Positions 8,251 through 16,052 of a DNA stretch of 64,000 nt are shown here, in pieces (within the stretch, counting starts at the first letter, position 1; each line of letters starts with the position of its first letter). The DNA is from Nonomuraea gerenzanensis (lineage in GTDB: Bacteria > Actinomycetota > Actinomycetes > Streptosporangiales > Streptosporangiaceae): positions 4,030,001 to 4,094,000 of the forward strand of contig NZ_CP084058.1 in assembly GCF_020215645.1 (NCBI RefSeq), given 5' to 3'. The position numbers and the translations under genes were made by a program. The notes beneath the pieces are model-generated. The model ran no database searches. It worked only from the letters and a program-made list of their open reading frames with translations, and had not been told where the DNA came from.

Positions 8251-8627
8251 CGGGGGTCGGCGGGATTGCTGAGCGCGGCCAGTGCGTCCTCCAATGTGTC
8301 GTAGAGCGGCAGGCGCTGGGCCAGGCCGGTGATCCACATCACCTTCGACTTGGAGTATTCGACTCCTATCAGCGCGAACTTGGCGTTGGCCGCCAGGCTC
8401 GTCTGCCAGTGGTGCACGATCAGGCCGAGGGCGCGCGAATCCATGAACGTCACCCCGGCCAGGTTCAGAATCAGGTCCGAGCCCGCCATCGCGAGATAGT
8501 CGGCGAACTGGGCCCGTGTCGTGGCGTCTAGGACGCCGTCGACCCTGACCACGGTGATCTCGTCCACGGTCGACGACGTCAGGCTGAGGGCCGCCACTGG
8601 CTCCTCGCCGTTCTCCGGCATTGTCAC
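8247..8627 (-). CDS. STAS-domain anti-anti-sigma factor
   Basis: The 126-residue protein is a single STAS domain. The phosphorylation site is recognisable in FMDSRALGLIV (Ser about residue 63). The N-terminal extension of about 15 residues is short. In partner switching, the unphosphorylated STAS protein sequesters the anti-sigma kinase and frees the sigma factor; here the sigma factor and kinase genes lie immediately on the other side of a 170-bp divergent region. It overlaps the GAF-ANTAR gene by four bases at its 3' end. Confidence 0.9.
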   Translation of the reverse strand: MTMPENGEEPVAALSLTSSTVDEITVVRVDGVLDATTRAQFADYLAMAGSDLILNLAGVTFMDSRALGLIVHHWQTSLAANAKFALIGVEYSKSKVMWITGLAQRLPLYDTLEDALAALSNPADPR

Positions 8628-8797
8628 GGAGCAACCCTACTGTCACCGCACGATCGAGGAATACTTCCCGAGGCATGGGGGATACTGGAGCCGAAGTCCA
8701 GCAGAGGGCTTCGGTCTCGAGAGTAGAGCGAGGCGTGCCTCTGCATGGGCTTTTTCCTTTTGCGGCAGGCCGCCTGCGACCCATATGAGGAGCAGCG
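8628..8797. promoter_or_regulatory. Divergent control region, STAS gene / sigma factor
   Basis: This 170-bp region must hold both promoters. It contains a short inverted repeat CCGAAG...CTTCGG (8691-8714). The sequence GGGGGATACT (about 8677) loosely recalls the -10 element of SigB-type promoters, but no convincing GTTT-type -35 is spaced correctly. The sigma gene has a good GAGGAG ribosome site. Confidence 0.4.
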
Positions 8798-9568
8798 ATG
8801 GCTGTGCAGGAATACGTCCTCGAGGAGATGACCGCGGAAGAACTGCTGGCCGAGATGGCCAGGGAAGAGACGCCCGACAGCCACAGGGAACGCCTGCGTG
8901 AGCGCATCGTCGAGATGCACCGGCCGCTCGCCATGGAGATCGCCCGGCGCTACCGCTACCGGGGCGAACCTTTGGAAGATCTCCTCCAGGCCGCGTATGT
9001 TGGCCTGATGAAGGCCGTCAACGGCTTCGACCCCACCCTCGGGCACGCGTTCCGCGGGTATGCGGTCGTCACCATGACGGGTGAGGTCAAGCGCCACTTC
9101 CGCGACCGCACCTGGGCGATCCGGGTGCCCCGGCTCTACCAGGAGCGCCGCTCCGAGCTCAACCGGCTCGTGGCCGACCTCAGCCAGGACCTCGGCCGGT
9201 CGCCGACCGTGGCCGAGCTGGCCGCGAAGATGAACATCAGCGAGGAGGACGTTCTGCTCACGCTCGACGCCTCCGCCGCGTACAGCACACTGTCGCTCGA
9301 CGCGCCGCTCGGCACCGACGACGACGCCGCCTCGCTCGGCGACGTCATCCCGGAGGACGACGACACGCTGAGCAACATGGTCGACAGGGAAGCCGTCAAA
9401 CCGCTCATCGACGCGCTGCCCTCCCGTGAGAAGCACATCCTGTTGCTGCGCTTCTTCGGCAACATGACGCAGGCCGAGATCGCAGCCGAGTTCGGAATCT
9501 CCCAGATGCATGTTTCGCGTATTCTCCGCAAGGTTCTCGACCAGCTTCGCACCGAGCTGGTCGGCTGA
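8798..9568 (+). CDS. SigB/SigF/SigG-family RNA polymerase sigma factor
   Basis: The 256-residue protein has sigma region 2 (MEIARRYRYRGEPLEDLLQ, FDPTLGHAFRGYAVVTMTGE), region 3 (RSPTVAELAAKMNI) and region 4 (LPSREKHILLLRFF, MTQAEIAAEFGISQMHVSR). This is the full architecture and size of group 3 stress/sporulation sigma factors. It is followed after 16 bp by an RsbW-like kinase, its likely antagonist, in the same operon. Expected role is a stress or developmental regulon controlled by the neighbouring STAS and PP2C-like proteins. Confidence 0.93.
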   Translation: MAVQEYVLEEMTAEELLAEMAREETPDSHRERLRERIVEMHRPLAMEIARRYRYRGEPLEDLLQAAYVGLMKAVNGFDPTLGHAFRGYAVVTMTGEVKRHFRDRTWAIRVPRLYQERRSELNRLVADLSQDLGRSPTVAELAAKMNISEEDVLLTLDASAAYSTLSLDAPLGTDDDAASLGDVIPEDDDTLSNMVDREAVKPLIDALPSREKHILLLRFFGNMTQAEIAAEFGISQMHVSRILRKVLDQLRTELVG

Positions 9569-9584
9569 CGAGGGCGGTCGCCGG

Positions 9585-9998
9585 GTGAACGAGGACGTCG
9601 AGCCTCAGTCGGGCTACACGAGCCCGCCACCCGGCGCGCCCGTGAAGACACTGCTGTTCCGCCTGCCGGACCTGCCAGAGGTCCGGCAGTTCGCCGAGGA
9701 CGAGGCCAGGGCCGTCGGCATGCCGGAAGAGGCCATCGGCGACTTCGTCATCGCCGTCAACGAGGTGGCGACCAACGCCGTCACCCACGGGGCCGACGAC
9801 GCCCGCATGCGTACCTGGGTGATCAGCGGGGATCTGATCGTCGAGGTGCACGACGAGGGCGCCTGGAAGCCCGGTCCCATGCCGGGGGCCGTCGGCGGCA
9901 TGGGGCTGTGGGTGGCCCGGCTGCTCTCGTCCGACCTGACCCTGCGCGTCGGCAGCGGCGGCAGCACGGTGATCATGAGATTCCCCGGGAAGAGCTGA
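9585..9998 (+). CDS. RsbW-like anti-sigma serine kinase (HATPase)
   Basis: From the GTG at 9585 the product is 137 residues of the compact HATPase fold: N-box NEVATNAVTHG, a G1-like VHDEGAW and a G2-like GGMGLWVARLL. These kinases bind their sigma factor and phosphorylate a STAS antagonist. An upstream ATG at 9510 lies inside the sigma gene and gives unlikely sequence, so the GTG was preferred. It is co-transcribed with the sigma gene and ends 10 bp before a strong hairpin. Confidence 0.88.
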   Translation: MNEDVEPQSGYTSPPPGAPVKTLLFRLPDLPEVRQFAEDEARAVGMPEEAIGDFVIAVNEVATNAVTHGADDARMRTWVISGDLIVEVHDEGAWKPGPMPGAVGGMGLWVARLLSSDLTLRVGSGGSTVIMRFPGKS

Positions 9999-10007
9999 CG
10001 TTCGTGA

Positions 10008-10048
10008 CAGCGGATCGCCGGGTGGCCGTGCCACCCGGCGATCCGCTG
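10008..10048. terminator. Perfect 19-bp bidirectional hairpin terminator
   Basis: The arms are CAGCGGATCGCCGGGTGGC and its exact complement, with a 3-nt loop (CGT). It lies between the rightward sigma/kinase operon and the leftward membrane-protein operon, whose last stop is at 10066. It can serve both. Confidence 0.9.
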
Positions 10049-10065
10049 CTGTGTGCATCGTTCAC

Positions 10066-10266
10066 TCACCGGCGGGCTCTGCCGCCGCGCCAGTTGCTGT
10101 AACCCGTGCGGATGCTGGCCGTGCCGACGCCTGCCTGGTGCAGGGCCAGCAGGGTCAGCCCCAGCAGGACGAACGTCATGCCGGAGAACCCGCCGGGAAT
10201 CGACGCGCCTACCAGGTCGAGCAGGAAGCCCAGCCCGAAGATGATCGCTGCGATGACTGCGAGCAT
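10066..10266 (-). CDS. Small two-helix membrane protein
   Basis: A 66-residue protein with two hydrophobic segments (about 1-20 and 28-45) and a basic C-terminal tail (NWRGGRARR), which predicts a cytoplasmic end. A GAGGTG ribosome site lies inside the stop region of the upstream gene, 7 bp away. It is the last gene of a three-gene leftward operon with two proteins that share a domain. No function is known to me. Confidence 0.7.
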   Translation of the reverse strand: MLAVIAAIIFGLGFLLDLVGASIPGGFSGMTFVLLGLTLLALHQAGVGTASIRTGYSNWRGGRARR

Positions 10267-10273
10267 TTCTGTG

Positions 10274-10975
10274 TCACCTCATTCCCTGACTCTGGAACTG
10301 ATCAGGCTGCGCGGCCGGCGCCGGTTGTGCCGGTTGCGCCGGGGACTTGCTGGACAGCGCCAGCAGCCGCTCCAGGACCGTCCTGTAGTCGCGCAGGGCC
10401 AGGCGCAGCTGCTCGGTGTCGGCGCTGCTCCCGGTCTCCTTCCAGCGGTCGCGCAGGGCGTTCGTCCGGTTGGTCAGGGTGCTGGTGAGAGACTCCACCA
10501 CCTCGCCCACCAGGCCGTCGGCACGCTGCACCGCCTCGCCCGGGTCGTCCACGAAGGAGGACTGCAGGTCGCGCCAGCGGGCCTGCACCTCGGAGGGGTC
10601 CTGGTCGAACAGCACGATGTCGTCGGGGGCGGCGTGGGCGGGGGCGGGGTGCGCGGGGTCGGGGTCGGGGTCGGTTTCCGGAACGGGGCCGCCCGTGACC
10701 GGGACGCCCGTGACGGGGACGGCGGCGCCGGGGACGGCTGCCGCGTACTCGTCGTCGGCGCGGGGGTCGCGGCCGGTCACCCGCTCGCGGTCGGCCTCGT
10801 CGTCGTAGACCTCGCCGTCGGCGTCGTGCCGCGACAGATCCTCGGTCCTGGCCTCGCTGCGGGCGAACTCCTCGTCATCGACGGGGTCGGTTCTCACCCG
10901 GTCCCGGTCGTGATCGTCGTCATGGAGGTCGTTGTGCTGCTGCTGCGACGGAACCTTCAGCTCGTCGCTGCTCAT
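10274..10975 (-). CDS. Acidic soluble protein with a conserved C-terminal helical domain
   Basis: From the ATG at 10975 the product is 233 residues. The first about 125 are highly charged and disordered (Asp/Glu/Arg-rich, with a VTGVPVTGGPVPET repeat and DPDPDP). The last about 105 form a helical domain, ARWRDLQSSFVDDPGEAV through LRDYRTVLERLL. The same pattern (RW, Q, FVD-P, AV, AD-LV, then YR-LFEELL) occurs in the product of the preceding gene, so the two are paralogous in that domain. There is no signal or membrane helix. The gene starts 6 bp after the membrane-anchored paralogue's stop. Confidence 0.75.
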   Translation of the reverse strand: MSSDELKVPSQQQHNDLHDDDHDRDRVRTDPVDDEEFARSEARTEDLSRHDADGEVYDDEADRERVTGRDPRADDEYAAAVPGAAVPVTGVPVTGGPVPETDPDPDPAHPAPAHAAPDDIVLFDQDPSEVQARWRDLQSSFVDDPGEAVQRADGLVGEVVESLTSTLTNRTNALRDRWKETGSSADTEQLRLALRDYRTVLERLLALSSKSPAQPAQPAPAAQPDQFQSQGMR

Positions 10976-10980
10976 ATCGT

Positions 10981-11529
10981 TCACCGTCCTCGGCTGGTCT
11001 CGTGCAGCAGCTCCTCGAACAGCGCGCGGTAGTGCACCATGGCCTGCCGGAGGTCCTCGGTGGAGGCCTCCTTCCTGGCCGCGCGCCCGCTGATCTCGTG
11101 AGCCGTCCTGTAGTGGTCGAGCGTCGCGGCGTGCCCCACCGACAGGTCGGACACCCGCTGCTCGAAGTTCTCCGTGGGGTAGCCGCGCTCCGCCATGACC
11201 GCGGTGACCAGCTGGTCGGCCTCGGTCACCGCGAACCCAGGTGCGTCCACGAAGCGTTCCTGCACCTCGGTCCACCGGTTGGCGTAGGTGTCGCGCGACT
11301 CCTGCGTCAAGGGGCGGATGTCGAGCTCCGCATGCCGCTGCTCGCGATCGAGCAGCTCCTGCTCGGCCTCGCGGCGATTGTCGTGCTCGGCTACTATGCG
11401 TTCGTACTCCGGGCCGAAGCGTTCGCGGAGATGGGTGCGACGCTTCTGCTGCTGCAGCACGAAATATCCGACTGCGGCGAGCGCCACCACCGCGACCACG
11501 ACGACGGCCACCCATGCCCAGGTGGTCAT
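10981..11529 (-). CDS. Membrane-anchored protein with the shared helical domain
   Basis: From the ATG at 11529 (GGAGG eight bases upstream) the product is 182 residues: one N-terminal transmembrane helix (about 3-25), a charged coiled coil (QQQKRRTHLRERFGPEYERI), then the helical domain NRWTEVQERFVDAPGFAV...LVTAVM ending YRALFEELL. The next gene carries the same domain without the helix. This suggests a membrane-bound and a soluble form of one module that could pair with each other. A much longer upstream frame is not coding. Similar proteins in actinobacteria are annotated only as hypothetical or secreted, as far as I know. Confidence 0.8.
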   Translation of the reverse strand: MTTWAWVAVVVVAVVALAAVGYFVLQQQKRRTHLRERFGPEYERIVAEHDNRREAEQELLDREQRHAELDIRPLTQESRDTYANRWTEVQERFVDAPGFAVTEADQLVTAVMAERGYPTENFEQRVSDLSVGHAATLDHYRTAHEISGRAARKEASTEDLRQAMVHYRALFEELLHETSRGR

Positions 11530-11597
11530 GATGTTCGCCTCCGGTCTCTGTGTCGAGACCAGCGACTGCCCTCGAACGGCAGGTCGAAACGCCTTTT

Positions 11598-12023
11598 TCA
11601 GCGGGCGTCGAGCGCTTTCCTGGCCGCGGCCAGCACGGATGCGACGTGCGAGCCCTGCGGGGCTGCGGGCACCTCGGTGAACCCCTCCGCGGCGTCGTAC
11701 CGCACGTCGAGCCCGGCATCGACGAGCCGCTGCGCCCACCGCAGCGCCGTGTTCAGCCGCTCCGCCGCCGGCGGCTTGCCCTGGGCCGCCGCCGACAGAT
11801 TCCGCAGGTTCGTGGCGGGGCCGGACTGCGCGTGCGCGCGGGCCAGCTTCCACGGCAGCGCGGCGCTGTGGTCCAGCATCGGCTTGGCCAGCCCGGCGGC
11901 CCGCTTGGCCTGCAGCACCCCCGACTCGCTGACGCCGAAGTGAGCGGCCAGCTCCTGCACGCTCATCCCCTCGGCCACCCGCCGCGCCAGCTCCTCGCGA
12001 TCAATGGTCGGCTTACGCCCCAC
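11598..12023 (-). CDS. Helix-turn-helix DNA-binding protein
   Basis: The GTG at 12023 has a GGAGG ribosome site six bases upstream and gives a 141-residue basic protein. Residues about 2-48 form a resolvase/Hin-like HTH (TIDREELARRVAEGMSVQEL, AAHFGVSESGVLQAKRAAGL). The rest (WKLARAHAQSGPATNLRNL, LRWAQRLVDAGLDVRYD) has no family I recognise. There is no recombinase catalytic domain, so this is not a transposase. It is divergent from tRNA-Pro, about 100 bp away. Confidence 0.75.
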   Translation of the reverse strand: MGRKPTIDREELARRVAEGMSVQELAAHFGVSESGVLQAKRAAGLAKPMLDHSAALPWKLARAHAQSGPATNLRNLSAAAQGKPPAAERLNTALRWAQRLVDAGLDVRYDAAEGFTEVPAAPQGSHVASVLAAARKALDAR

Positions 12024-12125
12024 CTGGCCGCCTCCGCTCCCGACTTCTCCGTGTACGCGTGCACGTCCGATGTGCGCTAAGGTTATGACGTCCCGCTCCG
12101 CGAGGAGCGGCCGACACAGCACAGC

Positions 12126-12202
<77 letters not shown>

Positions 12203-12221
12203 GATTCTTGCTGGTCATCGA

Positions 12222-12250
12222 GGGTGTCACTCGTTCGGGTGGCACCCTTT
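12222..12250 (+). terminator. Terminator after tRNA-Pro
   Basis: A 9-bp stem with one G-U pair (GGGTGTCAC / GTGGCACCC, 8-nt loop) is followed by TTTC, 20 bp past the tRNA end. Confidence 0.75.
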
Positions 12251-12293
12251 CGCATGGGATGGGTGCGTTGCGCCAGGCCGATGGCCGAGCCGC

Positions 12294-13163
12294 TCAGCCG
12301 AGGTCCGGGTGAGGAGCGTAACGGTCGGGGTGGATCAGGGCGAGGGCGGCGTCGTCCGCCATGAGGGTGTCCAGGTCCGCGATGCGCCAGCCGGCCGCGA
12401 TCAGCGTCGGCACGAGAGGGTGAAGGCCCGGCAGGGCGAGCTTGGCCGTGCCCGGGGTGCCGGTGGCGGCCAGGGCGCCGAGGACGGCGGTCGCGCAGTT
12501 CTGCGGCGTGGTGCCGCCTGCCGGGCCGATCAGCGTTTCGCCGGCGGTCGTGCGGGTGAAGGCGTAGCCCTCGCCCGTCGTGTACGCCTGGACGCCGGGC
12601 AGGGTGGCGTACCAGGTGAGGGTGTCGTGACGGTCACCGCCTGAGACGTGACTGTCGAGGGGCGCGATGGCGTCGGGGGGCGTCGGGCGTACGGGCGGGG
12701 CCGGCAGGCCCGTCGTCGCCGGTCCTGTCAGGTAGAGCAGCGGGCACCAGGGGCGCAGTCCGTGCCGGATGTACAGGCTGATCGCGCGGGGGTCGGAAGA
12801 GGCGAAGGTGGCCTTGGGGCCGTCTCCGGCCAGCAACCGCGACAGCAGCGTCCGGCCGATGCCTGAGGACTGGTGGGCGGGCAGGACGAACAGGTCGCCC
12901 AGGTGGGTCAGGTCGCCTCTGCGCAGCGTCCCGCCGAAGCCGCGCGCCGATTCGCTCGCGTCGGCGGGGTGGGCGGGGGCGACGAGCAGCGTGCCGAGGG
13001 TGCGCTCGGCGTCGAGGAAGTCGGGGGCGCCGGGCGGCCAGCCGCTCAGCAGGCCGAAGCGCCTGGCCACGCGGCGCACCGCGGGCATGTCGTCGAGCGT
13101 GGCGGCGCGCACGCCAGGCGCGTCGCCCCATGATCCCGCGGGCACGTCCGGCAGGTCGGTCAT
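12294..13163 (-). CDS. GNAT-family N-acetyltransferase
   Basis: The 289-residue protein has an N-terminal GNAT domain (about 15-140). The acetyl-CoA loop is visible in LGDLFVLPAHQSSGIGRTLLSRLL (Q-S-S-G-I-G), followed by ASSDPRAISLYIRHGL. The C-terminal half (about 150-289) is a second, degenerate GNAT-like region with TATGTPGTAKLALPGLHPLV. The start codon overlaps the TetR gene's stop by four bases (ATGA), so the two are translationally coupled. The substrate is unknown; control by the upstream TetR repressor suggests a response to a small molecule. Confidence 0.85.
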   Translation of the reverse strand: MTDLPDVPAGSWGDAPGVRAATLDDMPAVRRVARRFGLLSGWPPGAPDFLDAERTLGTLLVAPAHPADASESARGFGGTLRRGDLTHLGDLFVLPAHQSSGIGRTLLSRLLAGDGPKATFASSDPRAISLYIRHGLRPWCPLLYLTGPATTGLPAPPVRPTPPDAIAPLDSHVSGGDRHDTLTWYATLPGVQAYTTGEGYAFTRTTAGETLIGPAGGTTPQNCATAVLGALAATGTPGTAKLALPGLHPLVPTLIAAGWRIADLDTLMADDAALALIHPDRYAPHPDLG

Positions 13164-13777
13164 GCGTTCACCTCTTCACCGTCTCCCACGACGGGAGCCC
13201 GGCCGGTGAGATAGCGCTGCAGGACGGGCGCCACCCAGCCCGTCAGCTCGGCCGGGCCGGCGGCGACCAGGGCGTCCAGGCGGACGGCGTAGCGGCTGAT
13301 GACCAGCCCGACGAGTTGCCCGGCGGCCAGGGCGGCGCGCAGGTCGGGATGGTCCACGCCGAGCTTGCTGGTGACCCTGCCGAGCATCTCCTCGGCCAGG
13401 AAGGTCCTGATGAGGGCGGCGGCGGGCTCGCTGGTGGCCGCCGAGCGCATCAGCCCGAGCAGCGGGCCCGGCCGCTCCACCTCGCCCAGCAGGCCCAGGA
13501 CGTACGTGACCAGCCGCTCGCCCAGCCTGCCCCGTGGGCCGTCCAGCAGCATGGCCACGGCGTGCTCCGGCTGGAAGACCTCGCTCACGGCCGCGGCGAA
13601 CAGCTGCTCCTTGCCGCCGAAGAAGCGCCGCACCAGAGCCGGGTCCACCCCTGCCACGGCGGCGACCTGGCGCATGCTGGTGGCCTCGTAGCCGCCGGTG
13701 CTGAACGCCTCGGCCGCCGCCGTGAGGATCTCCTCCCGGGTGGTCGAGGCGCCGGGCCGCCGTCCTGTCCTGTTCAT
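13160..13777 (-). CDS. TetR-family transcriptional regulator
   Basis: A 205-residue protein with the TetR N-terminal HTH (TREEILTAAAEAFSTGGYEA, MRQVAAVAGVDPALVRRFF, GGKEQLFAAAV) and a TetR C-terminal ligand domain. It is the middle gene of an overlapping set: its ATG lies within the stop of the upstream small protein (4-bp overlap) and its TGA within the GNAT start. Two tandem palindromes 46-88 bp upstream of the first gene are probable autoregulatory operators. Confidence 0.92.
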   Translation of the reverse strand: MNRTGRRPGASTTREEILTAAAEAFSTGGYEATSMRQVAAVAGVDPALVRRFFGGKEQLFAAAVSEVFQPEHAVAMLLDGPRGRLGERLVTYVLGLLGEVERPGPLLGLMRSAATSEPAAALIRTFLAEEMLGRVTSKLGVDHPDLRAALAAGQLVGLVISRYAVRLDALVAAGPAELTGWVAPVLQRYLTGRAPVVGDGEEVNA

Positions 13778-14142
13778 GGAGGAGAGGCTAGGCCCCCGGG
13801 CTCCGTGGGGGAGAGCTGGCCCCTGAAGCGCACCGGGCGGGCGATCGCGTCGCTCGCGCGGCTCACCACGACCTCGCCCCGGTGCGCGGCGATCTCCTTG
13901 ACGCCGAACCGCTCGCCGAGGTTCTGCTGGAGCGCGGCGACGGCGGCCTCGGAGCGGACCGCGGCCTGCTCGTCGGCGTAGACGGTGATGGTGGTCGCCG
14001 TGCCGCCGCCGGTGTCGACGGCGGTGTAGAGCGCGGCGCCGACCTCCTGGGGGACGCGGTCGGCGAACTCGTCGTCCACGGCCGAGATCATCGCCTCGAC
14101 CGCGTCGGGGGGCGTGCTGTAGTGGCGGACGACTGCGTACAT
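13774..14142 (-). CDS. Dimeric alpha/beta-barrel-like small protein
   Basis: The 122-residue protein starts MYAVVRHYSTPPDAVEAMIS and continues with ADRVPQEVGAALYTAVDTG and TTITVYADEQAAVRSEAAVA. This is the strand-helix-strand layout of antibiotic-biosynthesis-monooxygenase/ferredoxin-like folds (ABM or YCII-like). No active-site residues can be assigned. AGGAG precedes the ATG. It is the first gene of the operon with TetR and GNAT and sits directly downstream of the two palindromes. Confidence 0.7.
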   Translation of the reverse strand: MYAVVRHYSTPPDAVEAMISAVDDEFADRVPQEVGAALYTAVDTGGGTATTITVYADEQAAVRSEAAVAALQQNLGERFGVKEIAAHRGEVVVSRASDAIARPVRFRGQLSPTEPGGLASPP

Positions 14143-14187
14143 GGCATCTCCTGATCGCCGGGTGGAGAGGTTGCTGCAGTCGACGAT

Positions 14188-14229
14188 AAGTCTTCGCGTG
14201 AGGACTTACAAGTCCCCAAGTGAGGACTT
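14188..14229. promoter_or_regulatory. Two tandem 20-bp palindromes, probable TetR operators
   Basis: AAGTCTTCGCGTGAGGACTT (14188-14207) and AAGTCCCCAAGTGAGGACTT (14210-14229) are two copies of AAGTCYYC-N4-GAGGACTT. Their spacing is 22 bp, about two helical turns, so two dimers would bind the same DNA face. They lie upstream of the leftward operon that encodes a TetR protein. Confidence 0.75.
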
Positions 14230-14259
14230 TAGGATGGTCATGGCTGACGTTATGGCGGA

Positions 14260-14622
14260 TCAGGTGGCGTAGACGGGGGCGAGGTCGATGTAGATGCGGT
14301 AGTCCGTGATGAGGCCGTCGGAGCGGGTGCGCCAGATCGACACGGCGGGGACGGTGACGTCCTTGCCGTCGAGCCGCCGGTAGGTCACCTCGGTCTCGGC
14401 GATGCTGTCGTCGCCGGCCTCCCACGTCCTGATGACGCGGTGCCGCAGGCCGCCGATCGTGCCGAAGAACTCCCCGATCCCGGCGGCGATGGCCGCGCGG
14501 CCGACCAGCGGCTCGGCGTTCGCGAACACCAGCGTGGCGTCCTCGGCCAGCAGCCGGGCGAACGCCTCGGCGTCGAAGGAGTCCACCACCTCGAAGACGC
14601 GCCGTATCGCGTTGACGGACAT
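14260..14622 (-). CDS. SnoaL/NTF2-like protein
   Basis: From the ATG at 14622 (GAGGG nine bases upstream) the product is 120 residues with the NTF2-like pattern: FEVVDSFDAEAFARLLAEDA, FFGTIGGLRHRVIRTWE and WRTRSDGLITDYRIYIDLAPVY. The family includes polyketide cyclases, isomerases and small-molecule binding proteins; the function cannot be set from sequence. It is transcribed in the same direction as, and upstream of, the TetR operon, but the operators lie between them. Confidence 0.8.
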   Translation of the reverse strand: MSVNAIRRVFEVVDSFDAEAFARLLAEDATLVFANAEPLVGRAAIAAGIGEFFGTIGGLRHRVIRTWEAGDDSIAETEVTYRRLDGKDVTVPAVSIWRTRSDGLITDYRIYIDLAPVYAT

Positions 14623-14786
14623 GGCCACCATCCCTCACGTGATCAGGATCACTGGTGGGGACGATACGGGACCAGGTGTGGTGCGCAACTAGCGGAAAAG
14701 GGAGATTCGGGGTGGACGGGAGGGGGTGTGGAGCCGATGCTGGTGAGCAGCACGTCCGTGATCACCCGTAGACAGGAGGAAACCTC

Positions 14787-14975
14787 ATGAAGGTCCGTAC
14801 CCGGACTCGCCGTGCAGCCGCCGCGGCTGCCGCACTGGGCGCCGTGCTGGTGCTGAACCCCGCGCCGGCGCAGGCGGGCGCGTCGGATCCGTGCAACGCC
14901 GCGACCGTCGTCCGTACGCCGCAGGTCAGCGGCGTGCTGGCCGACGGCGAGTCGGGCGCCAAGCGCCCGGTCTAG
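14787..14975 (+). CDS. Small secreted peptide
   Basis: A 62-residue protein with a strong AGGAGG ribosome site seven bases before the ATG. It has a clear Sec signal peptide: basic start MKVRTRTRR, hydrophobic AAAAAAALGAVLVLNPAPAQA, cleavage near AQA-GA. The mature part is only about 33 residues with a single Cys. Its short size could mean a degraded remnant of a larger secreted protein or a true peptide; the signal and ribosome site argue that it is expressed. Confidence 0.65.
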   Translation: MKVRTRTRRAAAAAAALGAVLVLNPAPAQAGASDPCNAATVVRTPQVSGVLADGESGAKRPV

Positions 14976-14985
14976 GACGATAGCC

Positions 14986-14998
14986 GTCAAAGTTTGAC
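14986..14998. promoter_or_regulatory. 13-bp palindrome before the MDR oxidoreductase
   Basis: GTCAAAGTTTGAC is a perfect 6-1-6 palindrome centred about 67 bp upstream of the oxidoreductase ATG. Its right arm includes TTGACA, a possible -35 box, so a repressor there could block polymerase. No regulator gene is adjacent. Confidence 0.45.
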
Positions 14999-15059
14999 AG
15001 CCATCGAACTTCCGTGCTGGAGTGGTTCCCGCCATTTCCTGTGACGGAAGGACTGTGCG

Positions 15060-16052
15060 ATGGCCAGGACGGTGTTGTTCAGCGAGCTCGGCGGGCCCGG
15101 GGTGATGCGGGTGCAGGACGTGGAGGAGCGTGACCCGGGGCCCGGCGAGGTGCGGATCAGGGTGGAGGCGTTCGGGCTGAACCGGTCGGAGGCGCTGTTC
15201 CGCTCCGGCCTTTACATCGAGCCCGTCAAGAGGTTCCCCGCCACGCTGGGCACGGAGGCCGCGGGCGTCGTGGAGGCGGTCGGGGCAGGGGTGACGGGGT
15301 TGCGGCCGGGGGAGCCGGTCAGCACGGTGCAGACGTTCTCGATGAACGACTACGGGGTGTACGGCGAGCGGATGATCGTGCCCGCTTCGGCGGTGCTGCC
15401 CCGGCCGGAGGGGCTCGGCGCGGTCGAGGGAGCCGCCGTGTGGATGGCGTACGTGACGGCCTACGGCGCGCTGATGGAGGCCGGTGGGATGCGTCCCGGT
15501 GACACGGTCGTGCTGAACGCGGCCTCGAGCAGCGTGGGGCTGGCCGCCCTGCGTGTCGCCGACCGGCTCGGTGCCACGCCGATCGCCCTGACCCGCACCG
15601 CCGCCAAGAAGGAGGCGCTGCTGAAGGAGGGCGCGGCGGAGGTGATCGTCACCGAGGAGGAGGACGTGGCCGAGCGGGTGCTGGCGCTGACCGGGGGGCG
15701 CGGGGCCGAGATCGTGCTCGACGCCGTCGCCGGCCCGGGGGTGCGGGATCTGGCCAGGGTGGTCGCGGACGACGGCAGGCTGCTGGTGTACGGGGCGCTG
15801 AGCGGGGAGCCGACGCCCTATCCCGGGATCGAGCTGGGCATGCCCGCGCTGGCCATGCGGACGTACACGATGCTGGAGACCACGACCAGGCCCGAGCGGC
15901 TGCGCAGGGCGGCGGCGTTCGTGGCGTCCGGGCTGCGGTCGGGGGCCTTCAGGGCGGTCGTGGACCGCGCGTTCGAGCTGGCGGAGATCGTCGAGGCGCA
16001 CCGGTACCTGGAGTCGAACGCGCAGGTGGGCAAGATCGTGGTCACCGTCTAG
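15060..16052 (+). CDS. MDR-family NAD(P)-dependent alcohol dehydrogenase / quinone oxidoreductase
   Basis: A 330-residue medium-chain dehydrogenase. The GroES-like N-terminal half has PGEVRIRVEAFGLNRSEAL and the GHE-equivalent GTEAAGVVEAVG; the Rossmann half has VVLNAASSSVGLAALRVADRLG. The structural-zinc cysteine cluster is absent, so it is closer to quinone-oxidoreductase-type members than to zinc alcohol dehydrogenases. It uses the NNAxSSSVG nucleotide loop. The stop codon shares CTAG with the stop of the convergent pseudogene. Confidence 0.85.
   Translation: MARTVLFSELGGPGVMRVQDVEERDPGPGEVRIRVEAFGLNRSEALFRSGLYIEPVKRFPATLGTEAAGVVEAVGAGVTGLRPGEPVSTVQTFSMNDYGVYGERMIVPASAVLPRPEGLGAVEGAAVWMAYVTAYGALMEAGGMRPGDTVVLNAASSSVGLAALRVADRLGATPIALTRTAAKKEALLKEGAAEVIVTEEEDVAERVLALTGGRGAEIVLDAVAGPGVRDLARVVADDGRLLVYGALSGEPTPYPGIELGMPALAMRTYTMLETTTRPERLRRAAAFVASGLRSGAFRAVVDRAFELAEIVEAHRYLESNAQVGKIVVTV

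Noticed and set aside
8660..8690. SigB-type autoregulatory promoter before the sigma gene
   Set aside because: GGGGGATACT is only loosely like the -10 and no -35 of the right type lies at the right distance.
11598..12023. HTH protein as a resolvase or transposase
   Set aside because: Only the Hin-like HTH is present; the serine recombinase catalytic domain and inverted repeats are absent.
12294..13777. GNAT plus TetR as a GNAT-RHH type toxin-antitoxin pair
   Set aside because: The regulator is TetR, not RHH; the GNAT is long with two halves and the operon has a third gene, so a normal regulated acetyltransferase is more likely.
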